A stretch of DNA of 64,000 bases from Thermohalobaculum sp039822785 (GCA_039822785.1 JBCBMO010000005.1:372001-436000), one strand, 5' to 3'. Shown: positions 36,358-45,667, counted from the stretch's first letter. The notes: generated from the sequence alone by a model not told the origin. Program-made: numbers and translations.

Positions 36358-37122
36358 GTGGGATCCGAGGCTGCGAGTGCGCGCTTTCTGCCCTTCGGCG
36401 ACGCCGCGCTCATCGTCGAGTTCGGCGCGACGGTGGATCGGGCGCTCTCGGCACAGGTCCTGGCCCTCGATGCCGCCGTGGAGACGGCGGCCGCCGGCGG
36501 CGCGCTGCCGGGGCTGCGGGAGACGGCGCCGAGTTTCCGCTCGCTGCTCGTCCAGTTCGACCCGCTGGTGACGGATGCAGCGCAGATCGAGGCGGAGCTG
36601 AGGGCCTTGATGGGTGATCTGAAGGTCACGCCAGCGGCGACGCGGCGGCTCTGGCGGCTGCCGGCCTGTTACGAGGGGGAGGCGGCGGCGGATCTGCCGG
36701 CGGTCGCGGCGGCAGCGGGGCTCTCGGCGGAGGCGGTGGTCGCCCTGCACACCGGCATGCGCCACCATGTCTATATGATCGGCTTTCTGCCGGGGTGCCC
36801 CTACATGGGGGATCTGCCGGCAGCCATCGACCTGCCGCGCCGGGCCGATCCGCGGACCCGCGTGCCAGCAGGCTCGGTCGCCATCGCGGTGGGGCTGACC
36901 GTCATCTATCCCTTCGACAGCCCCGGCGGCTGGCATCTGATCGGCCGGACCCCGGCGCCACTGTTCGACCCCGTGGCCACGGCGCGGCCCGTGTTGCTGG
37001 CCCCCGGCGACGCGGTGATCTTCGAGCCCGTGGCCACGGCCGCTCTGGCCGAAATCGAACGGGCCGCCGCCGCGGGCGAGTGGCAGCCGCAGAGCGACCC
37101 ACTTGAGGCCGAGGCGCTTTGA
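36358..37122 (+). CDS. pxpB: 5-oxoprolinase subunit PxpB (KipI/allophanate hydrolase subunit 1 family)
   Basis: The 254-residue PxpB begins at GTG 36358 after GGGGGAGAG. Motifs: RFLPFGDAALIVEFG, then HTGMRHHVYMIGFLPGCPYMG, RADPRTRVPAGSVAIA and GGWHLIGRTP. It partners with PxpC and PxpA. It is translationally coupled to pxpC by a TTGA overlap at 37119-37122. Its family shares sequence with KipI kinase inhibitors, but the pxpC partner points to oxoproline cleavage. Confidence 0.92.
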   Translation: MGSEAASARFLPFGDAALIVEFGATVDRALSAQVLALDAAVETAAAGGALPGLRETAPSFRSLLVQFDPLVTDAAQIEAELRALMGDLKVTPAATRRLWRLPACYEGEAAADLPAVAAAAGLSAEAVVALHTGMRHHVYMIGFLPGCPYMGDLPAAIDLPRRADPRTRVPAGSVAIAVGLTVIYPFDSPGGWHLIGRTPAPLFDPVATARPVLLAPGDAVIFEPVATAALAEIERAAAAGEWQPQSDPLEAEAL

Positions 37123-38186
37123 GCACGCGGCTGGTCATCGTCGAGCCGGGCCTTGCGACGACGGTGCAGGACCGCGGCCGCTTCGGGCTGCAGCGCTTCG
37201 GCATCCCCCCCTCCGGCGCGCTCGATCCGGAGGGGTTGGCCATCGCGAATGCCCTTGCCGGCAATGCGCCCGATGCGGCCGCGCTGGAGATGCGGGTGCT
37301 GGGGCCAACCCTTCGCGCCGAGGGAGGGCCCGTTCGCATCGCCGTGGCGGGGGCGACGGTGCAGATGATGCTGCGCGATGCGGAACCGATGGGGCACACG
37401 GCCGGCGCGCCGCCAGCGATCCCAGGCTGGCGCAGCGTGACGCTATCCCCCGGCGCCACGCTGAAGGTCGGCGCGCTGAGCCAGGGGGCGACCGGCTATA
37501 TCGCCGTGGCAGGCGGGATCGCCGTGCCCCCAACCCTCGGCAGTGCCGCGACGCTGACGCGGGCCGCACTCGGCGGGTATCAAGGCAGGGCCCTGGCGGC
37601 AGGCGATCAGATCGCGGTGGAGGGTACCCCGCCCACGGGGCTGGAGCGGCATTTGCGCAACCCGCCAAAACCGCCCCCGGGATGGCCGTGCCTGAGCGTG
37701 CGGGTGGTGCTGGGCCCGCAGGCGGATCATTTCACCGACGCGGCCCTCGAGACCTTCCTGTCCGCCCGCTGGCGGGTCAGCGCCAAGGCCGACCGCATGG
37801 GCATGCGGCTGGAGGGGCCGGTGCTGGCGCATCATCCCAAACCCAAGGGCGCGGACATCACCTCGGACGGGATCGTGACCGGGGCGGTGCAGGTCCCGGC
37901 CTCGGGCCAGCCGATCCTGCTGCTCGTCGACCGCCAAACCTCCGGCGGCTATGCCAAGATCGCTGCGGCCATCACCGCCGATCTGCCGGCGCTCGGCCGC
38001 CTGGCGCCCGGGGGCGAGATCCGGTTCCAGGCCGTGAGCGCGGCGGAGGGGGCCGCGCTGGCGCAGGCGGCGGCAGGCAGGCTGCAGCGCCTGATCGCCA
38101 GCATCGCGCCGCTGCCCAAAGCCGGGCTGAGCCTGGAGGCGCTGCATGCCGAAAACCTGATCCAGCCACCTATCGACGATCTCTGA
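37119..38186 (+). CDS. pxpC: 5-oxoprolinase subunit PxpC (KipA/allophanate hydrolase subunit 2 family)
   Basis: The 355-residue protein starts with TTG 37119, coupled to pxpB. Motifs: the N-terminal VIVEPGLATTVQDRGRFGLQR and FGIPPSGALDPEGLAIAN, then GATGYIAVAGGI, and a C-terminal VDRQTSGGYAKIA. It forms the biotin-dependent-carboxylase-like cyclophilin fold half of the PxpBC complex. Confidence 0.93.
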   Translation: MSTRLVIVEPGLATTVQDRGRFGLQRFGIPPSGALDPEGLAIANALAGNAPDAAALEMRVLGPTLRAEGGPVRIAVAGATVQMMLRDAEPMGHTAGAPPAIPGWRSVTLSPGATLKVGALSQGATGYIAVAGGIAVPPTLGSAATLTRAALGGYQGRALAAGDQIAVEGTPPTGLERHLRNPPKPPPGWPCLSVRVVLGPQADHFTDAALETFLSARWRVSAKADRMGMRLEGPVLAHHPKPKGADITSDGIVTGAVQVPASGQPILLLVDRQTSGGYAKIAAAITADLPALGRLAPGGEIRFQAVSAAEGAALAQAAAGRLQRLIASIAPLPKAGLSLEALHAENLIQPPIDDL

Positions 38187-38327
38187 CATCTTCGTCCGCC
38201 CGCCGGAGGGCGCGCGCCGAGCCGTTTCACACCCGTGACGAAGCGTTCCGAACCAGCCGGCAGGCGGACCACGGTGGTGGCCGCTCCGCCGGCGCGTGCG
38301 CTGAACGATCCGTGACAGGAGCAGAAG

Positions 38328-38558
38328 ATGCGAAGCTTTCTCATCGGTTTCGGTGTCGTCGTTGTCATCGCCGCAGGCGTGTTCTTCGCGGCTAATATGC
38401 AAACCCCCGAGGACGTGACGGACGGGCCGGCGGAGCAGACCGGCGCCGCGATCGATCGTGCCGTCGAAGACCTGAGAGACGGGGCCGAAGCCGCCGGCGA
38501 TGCGCTGGACGACGCGGCAGAGGATGCGGGCGACGCCGTGGAGGGGGTAGGAAACTGA
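38328..38558 (+). CDS. Small single-TM hypothetical protein
   Basis: The 76-residue protein has an N-terminal membrane helix (FLIGFGVVVVIAAGVFFAAN) and an acidic, Ala-rich amphipathic tail with repeated Glu/Asp-Ala pairs (AVEDLRDGAEAAGDALDDAAEDAGDAVEG). It follows a ribosome binding site of CAGGAGCAG. Such proteins are common in alphaproteobacteria as envelope or stress-related factors; I recognise no family. Confidence 0.75.
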   Translation: MRSFLIGFGVVVVIAAGVFFAANMQTPEDVTDGPAEQTGAAIDRAVEDLRDGAEAAGDALDDAAEDAGDAVEGVGN

Positions 38559-38566
38559 CCGCCTTT

Positions 38567-38596
38567 CGCCGCCCTGCACCTGCGGGGCGGCGGTTT
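38567..38596 (+). terminator. Intrinsic terminator after the small TM protein gene
   Basis: The arms CGCCGCCC (38567-38574) and GGGCGGCG (38585-38592) are exact reverse complements with a 10-base loop, followed by GTTT. It separates this gene from the cox cluster. Confidence 0.7.
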
Positions 38597-38724
38597 ACGT
38601 GCCGGTCAGCCTTTTGCCCGCTTTCCGCAAGGTGGGAACGGTGGCGGGACTTAGGGGTTGCTGGCCGCCCCCCTGCGGCATCCTATCTCACTCATAACAG
38701 ATCAATGACCAGGGAGGGGCCGGC

Positions 38725-39558
38725 ATGTATCCCGGCGCTTTTGACTACCACCGCCCGTCGTCCGTGGCGGAGGCCGCAGGGCTGCTTGCCGATCTGGGCG
38801 AGGAAGCCCGCGTCCTGGCGGGCGGGCATAGCCTGATCCCCATGATGAAGCTGCGGATGGCAGCACCCGAGCACCTCATCGACCTGCAGGACATCGAGGA
38901 GCTTAAGACCATCGAGGTCGCTGGCGGCGCCGTCACCATCGGCGCCATGGTCACGCAGGACAGCGTGATCCGCGACGACGCGCTGGCGGCGGCCGCGCCG
39001 ATCATGCGGGAGGCCTCGCTGCAGATCGCCGACCCTCAGGTCCGCTACGTCGGCACCATCGGCGGGAACGTGGCCAACGGCGATCCGGGCAATGACATGC
39101 CGGGCCTGATGCAGTGCCTGGACGCCGAGTTCGAGATCGCCGGCAAGGCCGGCACCCGGTGGGAGAAGGCGCGCAGCTTCTATCACGGTGCCTACGACAC
39201 GGCGAAGGCCGACGACGAGATCCTGACCCGCATCCGCTTTGCCGCCGTGGGCGACGCCATGGGCTATGCCTATGAGAAGCAGAAGCGGAAGATCGGCGAC
39301 TATGCCACCGCGGCCGCGGGCGTGCTGGTGGGCGGGGGCAAGGCGTCCATCGCCATGACCAACCTGAGCGATACCCCGATCTGGTCCGAGGCGGCCTCGA
39401 ACGCGCTGGCCACGGGCGACGTGGAGGAGGCGGTCGCCGCGGCCCTCGCCGCCATCGACCCGATGGAAGACATGCGCGGCCCAGTTGAGTTCAAGCGCCA
39501 CGTCGCGGGGGTGATCCTGCGTCGGGCCATCGAGCGTGCCCTGAGCCGCGCCGTCTGA
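38725..39558 (+). CDS. coxM: Aerobic CO dehydrogenase medium subunit (FAD)
   Basis: The 277-residue FAD subunit has the two flavin motifs of the family, AGGHSLIPMMK near residue 32 and TIGGNVANGDPGNDMPG near residue 111. It passes electrons from the 2Fe-2S subunit to the quinone pool. The start follows GGAGGGG. Its adjacency to coxS and coxL, and the form I signature in CoxL, support its naming over other xanthine-dehydrogenase-family flavoproteins. Confidence 0.92.
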   Translation: MYPGAFDYHRPSSVAEAAGLLADLGEEARVLAGGHSLIPMMKLRMAAPEHLIDLQDIEELKTIEVAGGAVTIGAMVTQDSVIRDDALAAAAPIMREASLQIADPQVRYVGTIGGNVANGDPGNDMPGLMQCLDAEFEIAGKAGTRWEKARSFYHGAYDTAKADDEILTRIRFAAVGDAMGYAYEKQKRKIGDYATAAAGVLVGGGKASIAMTNLSDTPIWSEAASNALATGDVEEAVAAALAAIDPMEDMRGPVEFKRHVAGVILRRAIERALSRAV

Positions 39559-39625
39559 GGCCACCGGGTCGGCCGTGCCGACGGAGACATAATCAAAAGA
39601 ACATAACGCCAGGGAGATCCCAGCG

Positions 39626-40120
39626 ATGAGCAAGATGCACGTGAAGATGACCGTGAACGGCAAGGCGGTGGAAGCGCTCGCCGAACCGCGGACCCTGTTG
39701 GTCCATTTCCTCCGCGAAGAGCTGAAGCTGAAGGGCGCGCATATCGGCTGTGAAAGTAGCCACTGCGGCGCCTGCACCGTGGAGCTCGACGGCAAGTCGG
39801 TGAAGTCCTGCACCATGTTCGTCGCCCAGGCGAACGGCGCCGATGTCACGACGGTCGAGGGGATGGCGAACCCGGACGGCTCCCTCGGCGTGATCCAGGA
39901 GATGTTCCGCGAGCATCACGGCCTGCAGTGCGGCTATTGCACCCCGGGCATGATCATGCGCGCGCACCGCCTGCTGCAGGAGAACCCGACACCGACCGAG
40001 GAGGAGGTGCGCTTCGGCATGGCCGGCAACCTCTGCCGCTGCACCGGATACCAGAACATCGTGAAGGCGATCCTCGCCGCCGCCGACAACCTGGCTGCGC
40101 AGAAGGAGGCCGCCGAATGA
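39626..40120 (+). CDS. coxS: Aerobic CO dehydrogenase small subunit (2Fe-2S)
   Basis: The 164-residue protein has both 2Fe-2S cluster sites: plant-type GCESSHCGACTVELDG with a distal Cys in KSCTMF, and the C-terminal CGYCTPGMIM with CRCTGYQNI. It mediates electron transfer from the Mo site to FAD. Its stop overlaps the coxL start (ATGA, 40117-40120). Confidence 0.95.
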   Translation: MSKMHVKMTVNGKAVEALAEPRTLLVHFLREELKLKGAHIGCESSHCGACTVELDGKSVKSCTMFVAQANGADVTTVEGMANPDGSLGVIQEMFREHHGLQCGYCTPGMIMRAHRLLQENPTPTEEEVRFGMAGNLCRCTGYQNIVKAILAAADNLAAQKEAAE

Positions 40121-42537
40121 ACGAGATGACCCCCACCCCCGAGGAGCGCGCCAAGTCTCTCAAGGGCCTCGGCTCCTCGCGCAAGCGCGTCGAGGATGCG
40201 CGGTTCACCCAGGGCAAGGGCAACTACGTCGACGATATCCAGCTCGACGGTCAGCTCTTCGGCGCCTTCGTGCGCTCGCCTTACGCCCATGCCCGCGTCG
40301 TGTCGGTCGACAAGACGGCGGCGCTGGCGCTGCCCGGTGTCATCGCCGTGCTCACGGCGGAGGATCTGGCGCCGCTCGGCTTGCATTGGATGCCGACGCT
40401 GGCGGGCGACAAGCAGATGGTGTTGGCCGACGGCAAGGTGCTGTTCCAGGGTCAGGAGGTCGCCTTTGTGGTCGCCGAGAACCGCTATATCGCGGCGGAC
40501 GCGGTGGAGCTGGTCGAGGTCGACTATGACGAGCTCGAGGTCCTGACGGATCCGTTCCAGGCGGAGGCGGAGGGTGCTCCGATCCTGCGCGAGGACATCG
40601 CGGACGCCACGGAGGGTGCCCACGGCCCCCGGCGCCACCCCAACCACATCTTCACCTGGGAGCAGGGCGACAAAGCCGCCACCGAGGCGGTGCTGGGCGA
40701 GGCGGATGTCGTTGCCGAGGAGATGGTCTACTACCACCGCACCCATCCCTGCCCGCTCGAGACCTGCGGCTGCGTCGCCTCGATGGACAAGGTGAACGGC
40801 AAGCTCACGCTCTACGGCACCTTCCAGGCGCCCCATGCGGTGCGGACGGTGGCCTCGCTGATCTCCGGCATCGCGGAGCACAATATCCGCGTGGTCTCGC
40901 CCGATATCGGCGGCGGCTTCGGCAACAAGGTGGGCGTGTATCCGGGCTATATCTGCGCGATTGTCGCCTCGATCGTGACCGGCCAGCCCGTCAAATGGGT
41001 CGAGAGCCGGCAGGAGAACCTGCTGTCCACCGCCTTCGCCCGCGACTACTGGATGAAGGGCAAGATCGCGGCCACGCGCGAAGGCAAGATCACCGGGCTC
41101 TGGTGCCACACCACCGCGGACCACGGCGCCTTCGATGCCTGTGCCGACCCCACGAAGTTCCCGGCGGGCTTCATGAACATCTGCACCGGGTCCTACGACA
41201 TTCCCGTCGCCTATCTGGCGGTCGACGGGATCTACACGAACAAGGCGCCGGGCGGCGTGGCCTATCGCTGTTCCTTCCGCGTGACCGAGGCGGCCTATTT
41301 CATCGAGCGCATGATCGAGGTGCTGGCGATCAAGCTGGGGATGGACGCCGCCGAGTTGCGGCGGATCAACTTCATCCGCGCCGACCAGTTCCCCTACAAT
41401 TCCGCCCTGGGGTGGGAATACGACAGCGGCGACTACCACACCGCCTGGGACAAGGCGCTGGCGGCCGTCGACTACGCCGGGCTGCGCGCGGAACAGGCGG
41501 CGCGGCTGGAGGAGTTCAAGGACGGCAAGACGCGCAAGCTGATGGGCATCGGGCTGACCTTCTTCACCGAGATCGTGGGCGCGGGGCCGGTCAAGAACTG
41601 CGATATCCTCGGTCTGGGGATGTTCGATAGCTGCGAGATCCGCATCCACCCCACCGGCTCGGCCATCGCGCGCCTCGGCACCATCAGCCAGGGCCAGGGG
41701 CACGCGACGACCTTCGCGCAGATCTTGGCCTCGGAGATCGGGATCTCGGCCGACGACATCACCGTGGAGGAGGGCGACACGGATACCGCGCCCTACGGCC
41801 TCGGCACCTACGGCTCCCGCTCGACCCCGGTGGCCGGTGCCGCGACGGCCATGGCCGGACGCAAGATCCGGGCGAAGGCGCAGATGATCGCGGCCTACCT
41901 GCTCGAGGTCCACGACGACGACGTGGAATTCGACGTGGACCGCTTTGTCGTGAAGGGCGCGCCTGAGCGCTTCAAGACGATGAAGGAGATCGCCTTTGCC
42001 GCCTACAACCAGGCGATCCCGGGGATCGAGCCGGGGCTGGAGGCGGTCAGCTACTACGACCCGCCGAACATGACCTACCCCTTCGGTGCCTATATCTGCG
42101 TCGTCGACGTCGACGTCGACACAGGCGTGACGGACATCCGCCAGTTCTACGCGCTGGATGACTGCGGCACCCGGATCAACCCCATGATCATCGAGGGGCA
42201 GGTCCACGGCGGGCTGACCGAGGCCCTGGCCATCGCCATGGGTCAGGAGATCGCCTACGACGAGATCGGCAACCACAAGACCTCGACGATGATGGATTTC
42301 TTCATCCCGACGTCCTGGGAGACGCCGCATTACGTCACCGACCACACGACGACCCCCTCGCCGCACCATCCCATCGGGGCGAAGGGCGTGGGCGAGAGCC
42401 CTAACGTGGGCGGGGTGCCGTGCTTCTCGAACGCGATCCACGATGCGTTCCGGCCGTTCGGCCTGACCCAGACCCACATGCCGCACGACCATTGGCGGGT
42501 GTGGCAGACGGCGAACCGCCTTGGCCTGCATGGATGA
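40117..42537 (+). CDS. coxL: Aerobic CO dehydrogenase large subunit, form I
   Basis: The 806-residue Mo-subunit carries the form I active-site motif AYRCSFR at residues 382-388 (Cys385, which bridges copper to molybdenum in the characterised enzyme). Putative or form II enzymes have AYRGAGR instead. Other Mo-site motifs are GGGFGNKVGVYPG and QGQGHATTFAQI, and the end region has GAKGVGESPNVGG. This enzyme oxidises CO to CO2 with quinone as acceptor. Form I is the type with demonstrated CO oxidation activity, so this is a strong prediction. Its start is coupled to coxS. Confidence 0.96.
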   Translation: MNEMTPTPEERAKSLKGLGSSRKRVEDARFTQGKGNYVDDIQLDGQLFGAFVRSPYAHARVVSVDKTAALALPGVIAVLTAEDLAPLGLHWMPTLAGDKQMVLADGKVLFQGQEVAFVVAENRYIAADAVELVEVDYDELEVLTDPFQAEAEGAPILREDIADATEGAHGPRRHPNHIFTWEQGDKAATEAVLGEADVVAEEMVYYHRTHPCPLETCGCVASMDKVNGKLTLYGTFQAPHAVRTVASLISGIAEHNIRVVSPDIGGGFGNKVGVYPGYICAIVASIVTGQPVKWVESRQENLLSTAFARDYWMKGKIAATREGKITGLWCHTTADHGAFDACADPTKFPAGFMNICTGSYDIPVAYLAVDGIYTNKAPGGVAYRCSFRVTEAAYFIERMIEVLAIKLGMDAAELRRINFIRADQFPYNSALGWEYDSGDYHTAWDKALAAVDYAGLRAEQAARLEEFKDGKTRKLMGIGLTFFTEIVGAGPVKNCDILGLGMFDSCEIRIHPTGSAIARLGTISQGQGHATTFAQILASEIGISADDITVEEGDTDTAPYGLGTYGSRSTPVAGAATAMAGRKIRAKAQMIAAYLLEVHDDDVEFDVDRFVVKGAPERFKTMKEIAFAAYNQAIPGIEPGLEAVSYYDPPNMTYPFGAYICVVDVDVDTGVTDIRQFYALDDCGTRINPMIIEGQVHGGLTEALAIAMGQEIAYDEIGNHKTSTMMDFFIPTSWETPHYVTDHTTTPSPHHPIGAKGVGESPNVGGVPCFSNAIHDAFRPFGLTQTHMPHDHWRVWQTANRLGLHG

Positions 42538-42571
42538 CCCACGCGGGCCCTACGCGGCGGGCCCTACGCGA

Positions 42572-42650
42572 CGGTGCGTGCGGAGCACGCACCCTACACG
42601 TGGGGTGCCCCCGTGGTCGGATCGTAGGGTGCGTGCTCGCCACGCACCGG
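42572..42650. repeat. REP-like inverted repeat pair between coxL and coxD
   Basis: The sequence CGGTGCGTGCGGAGCACGCACCCTAC (42572-42597) recurs in inverted orientation as GTAGGGTGCGTGCTCGCCACGCACCGG (42624-42650), with a few differences. Each arm is itself a palindrome (GGTGCGTGC / GCACGCACC). The upstream flank also repeats GCGGGCCCTACGCG twice (42543-42570). The layout is that of a REP or BIME-type extragenic element. Confidence 0.75.
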
Positions 42651-42676
42651 CGCCGCCAGGCTGATCGGAGGGACGG

Positions 42677-43531
42677 ATGAGCTTCCGGGACCTGCAGGCG
42701 CGCCTCGCCGAGACCGCCTACCTCGCCGCGGACGACCTGGCGATGGCGCTGCATCTGGCGCTCTCGCTCGGCCGGCCGCTGCTGCTGGAAGGGCCCGCCG
42801 GCGTCGGGAAGACCGAGGTCGCCAAGGCCCTGTCGACCATCGAGGCAGCACCACTGATCCGGCTGCAATGCTACGAGGGGCTCGACGCCTCCCACGCGAT
42901 CTATGAGTGGAACTATCAGCGCCAGCTCTTGGCCCTTCGCGCCGAAGGCGGCGATGCCGACGCCGTGTTCAGCGAGAAATTCCTCCTCAAGCGTCCTCTC
43001 TTGGAGGCGATCACCGCCGAGCGCGCGCCGGTCCTGCTGATCGACGAAATCGACCGGGCGGACGAGGAGTTCGAGGCCTATCTGCTGGAGATCCTGGCCG
43101 AGAACCAGATCACCGTGCCGGAGCTTGGCACGATCCAGGGGCGCGTGCGGCCCATGGTGGTGCTCACTTCCAACGGCACGCGGGATCTGTCGGACGCGCT
43201 GCGCCGCCGCTGCCTCTTCGCCTATGTCCCCTACCCCGAGCGTGAGGCGGAGATCGCGATCCTGCGCCGCCGCATGCCGGGGCTGGAGGGCAGGCTCGCG
43301 GCCCAGATCGTCGGCGTCGTCCAAGCGCTGCGGCGCGAGGAGTTGGAGAAAAAACCCGGCATCGCGGAGATGCTGGACTGGGCGGCTGCGCTCTCGGGCC
43401 TGGGGATCAACGACCTCAGCGACGACCCGGCAGCCGTGCAGGCGAGCCTGGTGTGCCTGCTCAAGACCGCCGCCGACCGCGGCGCGATGCCGGCGGAGGT
43501 TCTAGCGCGCATCGCCGGCAAGGCCGCATGA
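42677..43531 (+). CDS. coxD: MoxR-type AAA+ ATPase, CoxD
   Basis: The 284-residue ATPase has Walker A EGPAGVGKTEVAKAL, Walker B PVLLIDEIDRADEEFEAYLLEILAEN and sensor residues in LTSNGTRDLSDALRRRCLF. In Afipia/Oligotropha CoxD helps install the Cu-S site in CoxL together with the VWA protein CoxE. The ribosome binding site is GGAGGGACGG. It lies 139 bases after coxL, across a REP-like element. Confidence 0.92.
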   Translation: MSFRDLQARLAETAYLAADDLAMALHLALSLGRPLLLEGPAGVGKTEVAKALSTIEAAPLIRLQCYEGLDASHAIYEWNYQRQLLALRAEGGDADAVFSEKFLLKRPLLEAITAERAPVLLIDEIDRADEEFEAYLLEILAENQITVPELGTIQGRVRPMVVLTSNGTRDLSDALRRRCLFAYVPYPEREAEIAILRRRMPGLEGRLAAQIVGVVQALRREELEKKPGIAEMLDWAAALSGLGINDLSDDPAAVQASLVCLLKTAADRGAMPAEVLARIAGKAA

Positions 43532-43556
43532 GGACCGTTGCACGAGAGCGCGCGTG

Positions 43557-44735
43557 ATGCGCGCGACACAATTCCCGGCCCGTGCGGCGGGCCCCGCCGA
43601 GCGGCTGACCGGCTTCATCGCCCATCTGCGTATGAACGGCGTCACGGCCGGGCCGGCGGAGACCGCGGATGCGCTCGATGCCCTGTCCCATGTCGCCGCC
43701 ACCGATCCTGATGAGGCGCGGCTGGCCCTCAAGACCCTACTGGCGGGCGACGGCGACGGCTGGGTGCGGTTCGATGCGCTGTTCGACGCCTATTGGTTCA
43801 ACGCGGGGCGGGAGCGGGCAGGCACGGCGCGGGCCGACCACGTCCAGCGCCAGGCCGCCCGGCCGACCCTGTGGCAACCCCATTTCGACGAGGCGGGCGG
43901 TGACGGGGGTGACGGCGACGCGGCGCCAGGCGGCGAGGGCGAGGCGGAGGGCATCGACGGACGCCTGATCGCGACGCGAACCGCCAACCTCACGCGCCGC
44001 GACCTGCGCGAGCTGATGGACGAGGACACCCTGCGCGCGGCCGAGCGGGCGGCGGAGCGGCTGGCACGGGCGCTGGTCGATCGCCGTTCCCGCCGCCAGC
44101 GGGTCGACCGGCGAGGCCGGCGGCTGGCGATGCGGCGGATCCTGCGCGCCTCGCTGCGCCGCGGCGGTGAGCCCATCGACCTCTACCGCCAGCACCGGCC
44201 GGACCGGCCAGTGAGGATCGTGGCGCTCTGCGATGTCTCAGGCTCGATGACGGTCTATGCGCGGGTCTTCCTGGCCTTTGTGAAGGGGCTGGTGGGCGCG
44301 GACCTCAAGACCGAGGCCTTTCTGTTCCACACCCGGTTGATGCGGGTGACCGAGGCGCTGCGCGACACCGACACCCTGCGCGCCGCCGGCCGGCTGAGCC
44401 TGATGGCCGAGGGCTTCGGCGGCGGCACCGACATCGCGGGCGCGATCCGGGGCTGGTGCGACGCCTATGCCCCCGCCGGCGCCGGGCGGCGGACGGTGGT
44501 GCTGATCCTCTCGGATGGCTGCTGCACCGCCGCGCCGGGCGAGATGGCGTCGGCCTTGGCGCGCGCACGGCGCAAGGCGCGGCGGATCGTCTGGCTCAAC
44601 CCTCTGGCGGGCTGGCGCGACTATGCCCCCGTCCAGGCCGGGATCGCCGCCGCTCTGCCACATCTCGACGCTCATCTGCCCGCCAATACGGTCGAGGCAC
44701 TCGCCGCCCTGGAACCGGAGCTTGCGCGCCTGTGA
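43557..44735 (+). CDS. coxE: VWA domain protein, CoxE
   Basis: The 392-residue protein has a central basic region (Arg-rich, about 130-190) and a C-terminal von Willebrand A domain with the MIDAS motif ALCDVSGSMTVYAR. A second acidic segment, GGTDIAGAIRGW, follows. It likely works with CoxD in CO dehydrogenase maturation. ATG 43557 follows an in-frame GTG one codon earlier, either of which may be used. Confidence 0.9.
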   Translation: MRATQFPARAAGPAERLTGFIAHLRMNGVTAGPAETADALDALSHVAATDPDEARLALKTLLAGDGDGWVRFDALFDAYWFNAGRERAGTARADHVQRQAARPTLWQPHFDEAGGDGGDGDAAPGGEGEAEGIDGRLIATRTANLTRRDLRELMDEDTLRAAERAAERLARALVDRRSRRQRVDRRGRRLAMRRILRASLRRGGEPIDLYRQHRPDRPVRIVALCDVSGSMTVYARVFLAFVKGLVGADLKTEAFLFHTRLMRVTEALRDTDTLRAAGRLSLMAEGFGGGTDIAGAIRGWCDAYAPAGAGRRTVVLILSDGCCTAAPGEMASALARARRKARRIVWLNPLAGWRDYAPVQAGIAAALPHLDAHLPANTVEALAALEPELARL

Positions 44736-44769
44736 TGACGCCTGTGATCATGCTTTCGAGGAGCCTGCG

Positions 44770-45531
44770 ATGACGCCCTTCGACATCTTCGAGACCATCG
44801 ACCGACTGCGCCGCGGGGGCGAGGCGTTCTGCGTGGCCACAGTCGTGCGGACCGCCGATGCGACCTCGGCCAAGGCGGGGGCCAAGGCGGCGGTGACCGC
44901 GGCGGGGATCGAGGGGCATCTGGGCGGGGCCTGCGTGACACGGGCCGTTCGCCAGGCGGCCGTGACGGCTCTGGAACAGGGGGCGCCGCAGCTCATCCGG
45001 GTCAAGCCGCGCGAGGATGTCGTCGAGTTCGCCGACGGGATGCAGCTCTTCGACAGCGGCTGCCCCTCCGGCGGGACGGCGGACATCCTTGTCGAGCCCT
45101 ATCTGCCGCCATCCCTGTTGGCGATCATCGGCGAGTCCCCCATCGCGGAGGCGGTGGCGACACAGGCGGGGCCGCTGGGGATGCGGGTCCTGCGCGTTGC
45201 CCCTGCGGCGCTGACCGAGCTCAACCCGGGGCCGCAGGACTTCGTGCTGATCGCAAGCCAGGGCAAGGGCGACAGCGCCGCGCTGCGGGCCGCGCTCGAG
45301 AGCGAGGCAGGGCATATCCAGATGATCGCGAGTGCGCGCAAGGCCGCCGTCCTGCGCGAGCGGCTGATCGCGGCAGGCGTGCCGACGACCGCCTTTGCGC
45401 GACTGACCTCGCCCGCCGGGCTCAGCCTGGGCGCGGTCGATCCGCCGGAGATCGCGTTGTCGGTCCTGGCCCAGGTGGTGCAGTGGCGTCGCGCGGGTCA
45501 GGCCGCCGCGGCAGCACGGCAAACCGGATAG
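44770..45531 (+). CDS. coxF: XdhC-family protein, CoxF
   Basis: The 253-residue protein has XdhC-type features: EAFCVATVVRTADATSAKAGAKA near the start, CPSGGTADILVEPYL, and a Rossmann-like C-terminal region with LGAVDPPEIALSVLAQVV. XdhC/CoxF proteins insert or sulfurate the molybdenum cofactor. ATG 44770 overlaps no other gene and follows AGGAG. Confidence 0.85.
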   Translation: MTPFDIFETIDRLRRGGEAFCVATVVRTADATSAKAGAKAAVTAAGIEGHLGGACVTRAVRQAAVTALEQGAPQLIRVKPREDVVEFADGMQLFDSGCPSGGTADILVEPYLPPSLLAIIGESPIAEAVATQAGPLGMRVLRVAPAALTELNPGPQDFVLIASQGKGDSAALRAALESEAGHIQMIASARKAAVLRERLIAAGVPTTAFARLTSPAGLSLGAVDPPEIALSVLAQVVQWRRAGQAAAAARQTG

Positions 45532-45667
45532 AAGCGCGCGCCTGAGGGGCCGGGACCGCCTGCGCGGTGAGCGGGGTAGGTTCCAGCGAGCTTGGCTGAG
45601 CGATGCGCGGTGATGCGGCGCACCCGGGAATTGTTGCGCTGCAGCATTAGCGTGGCATCCTGCAGGC

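Noticed and set aside
39934..42531. Very long open frame antisense to coxL (about 865 codons)
   Set aside because: It mirrors the coding frame of a well-supported gene in GC-rich DNA, has Arg/His/Asp-rich composition and no family motif; it is a shadow.
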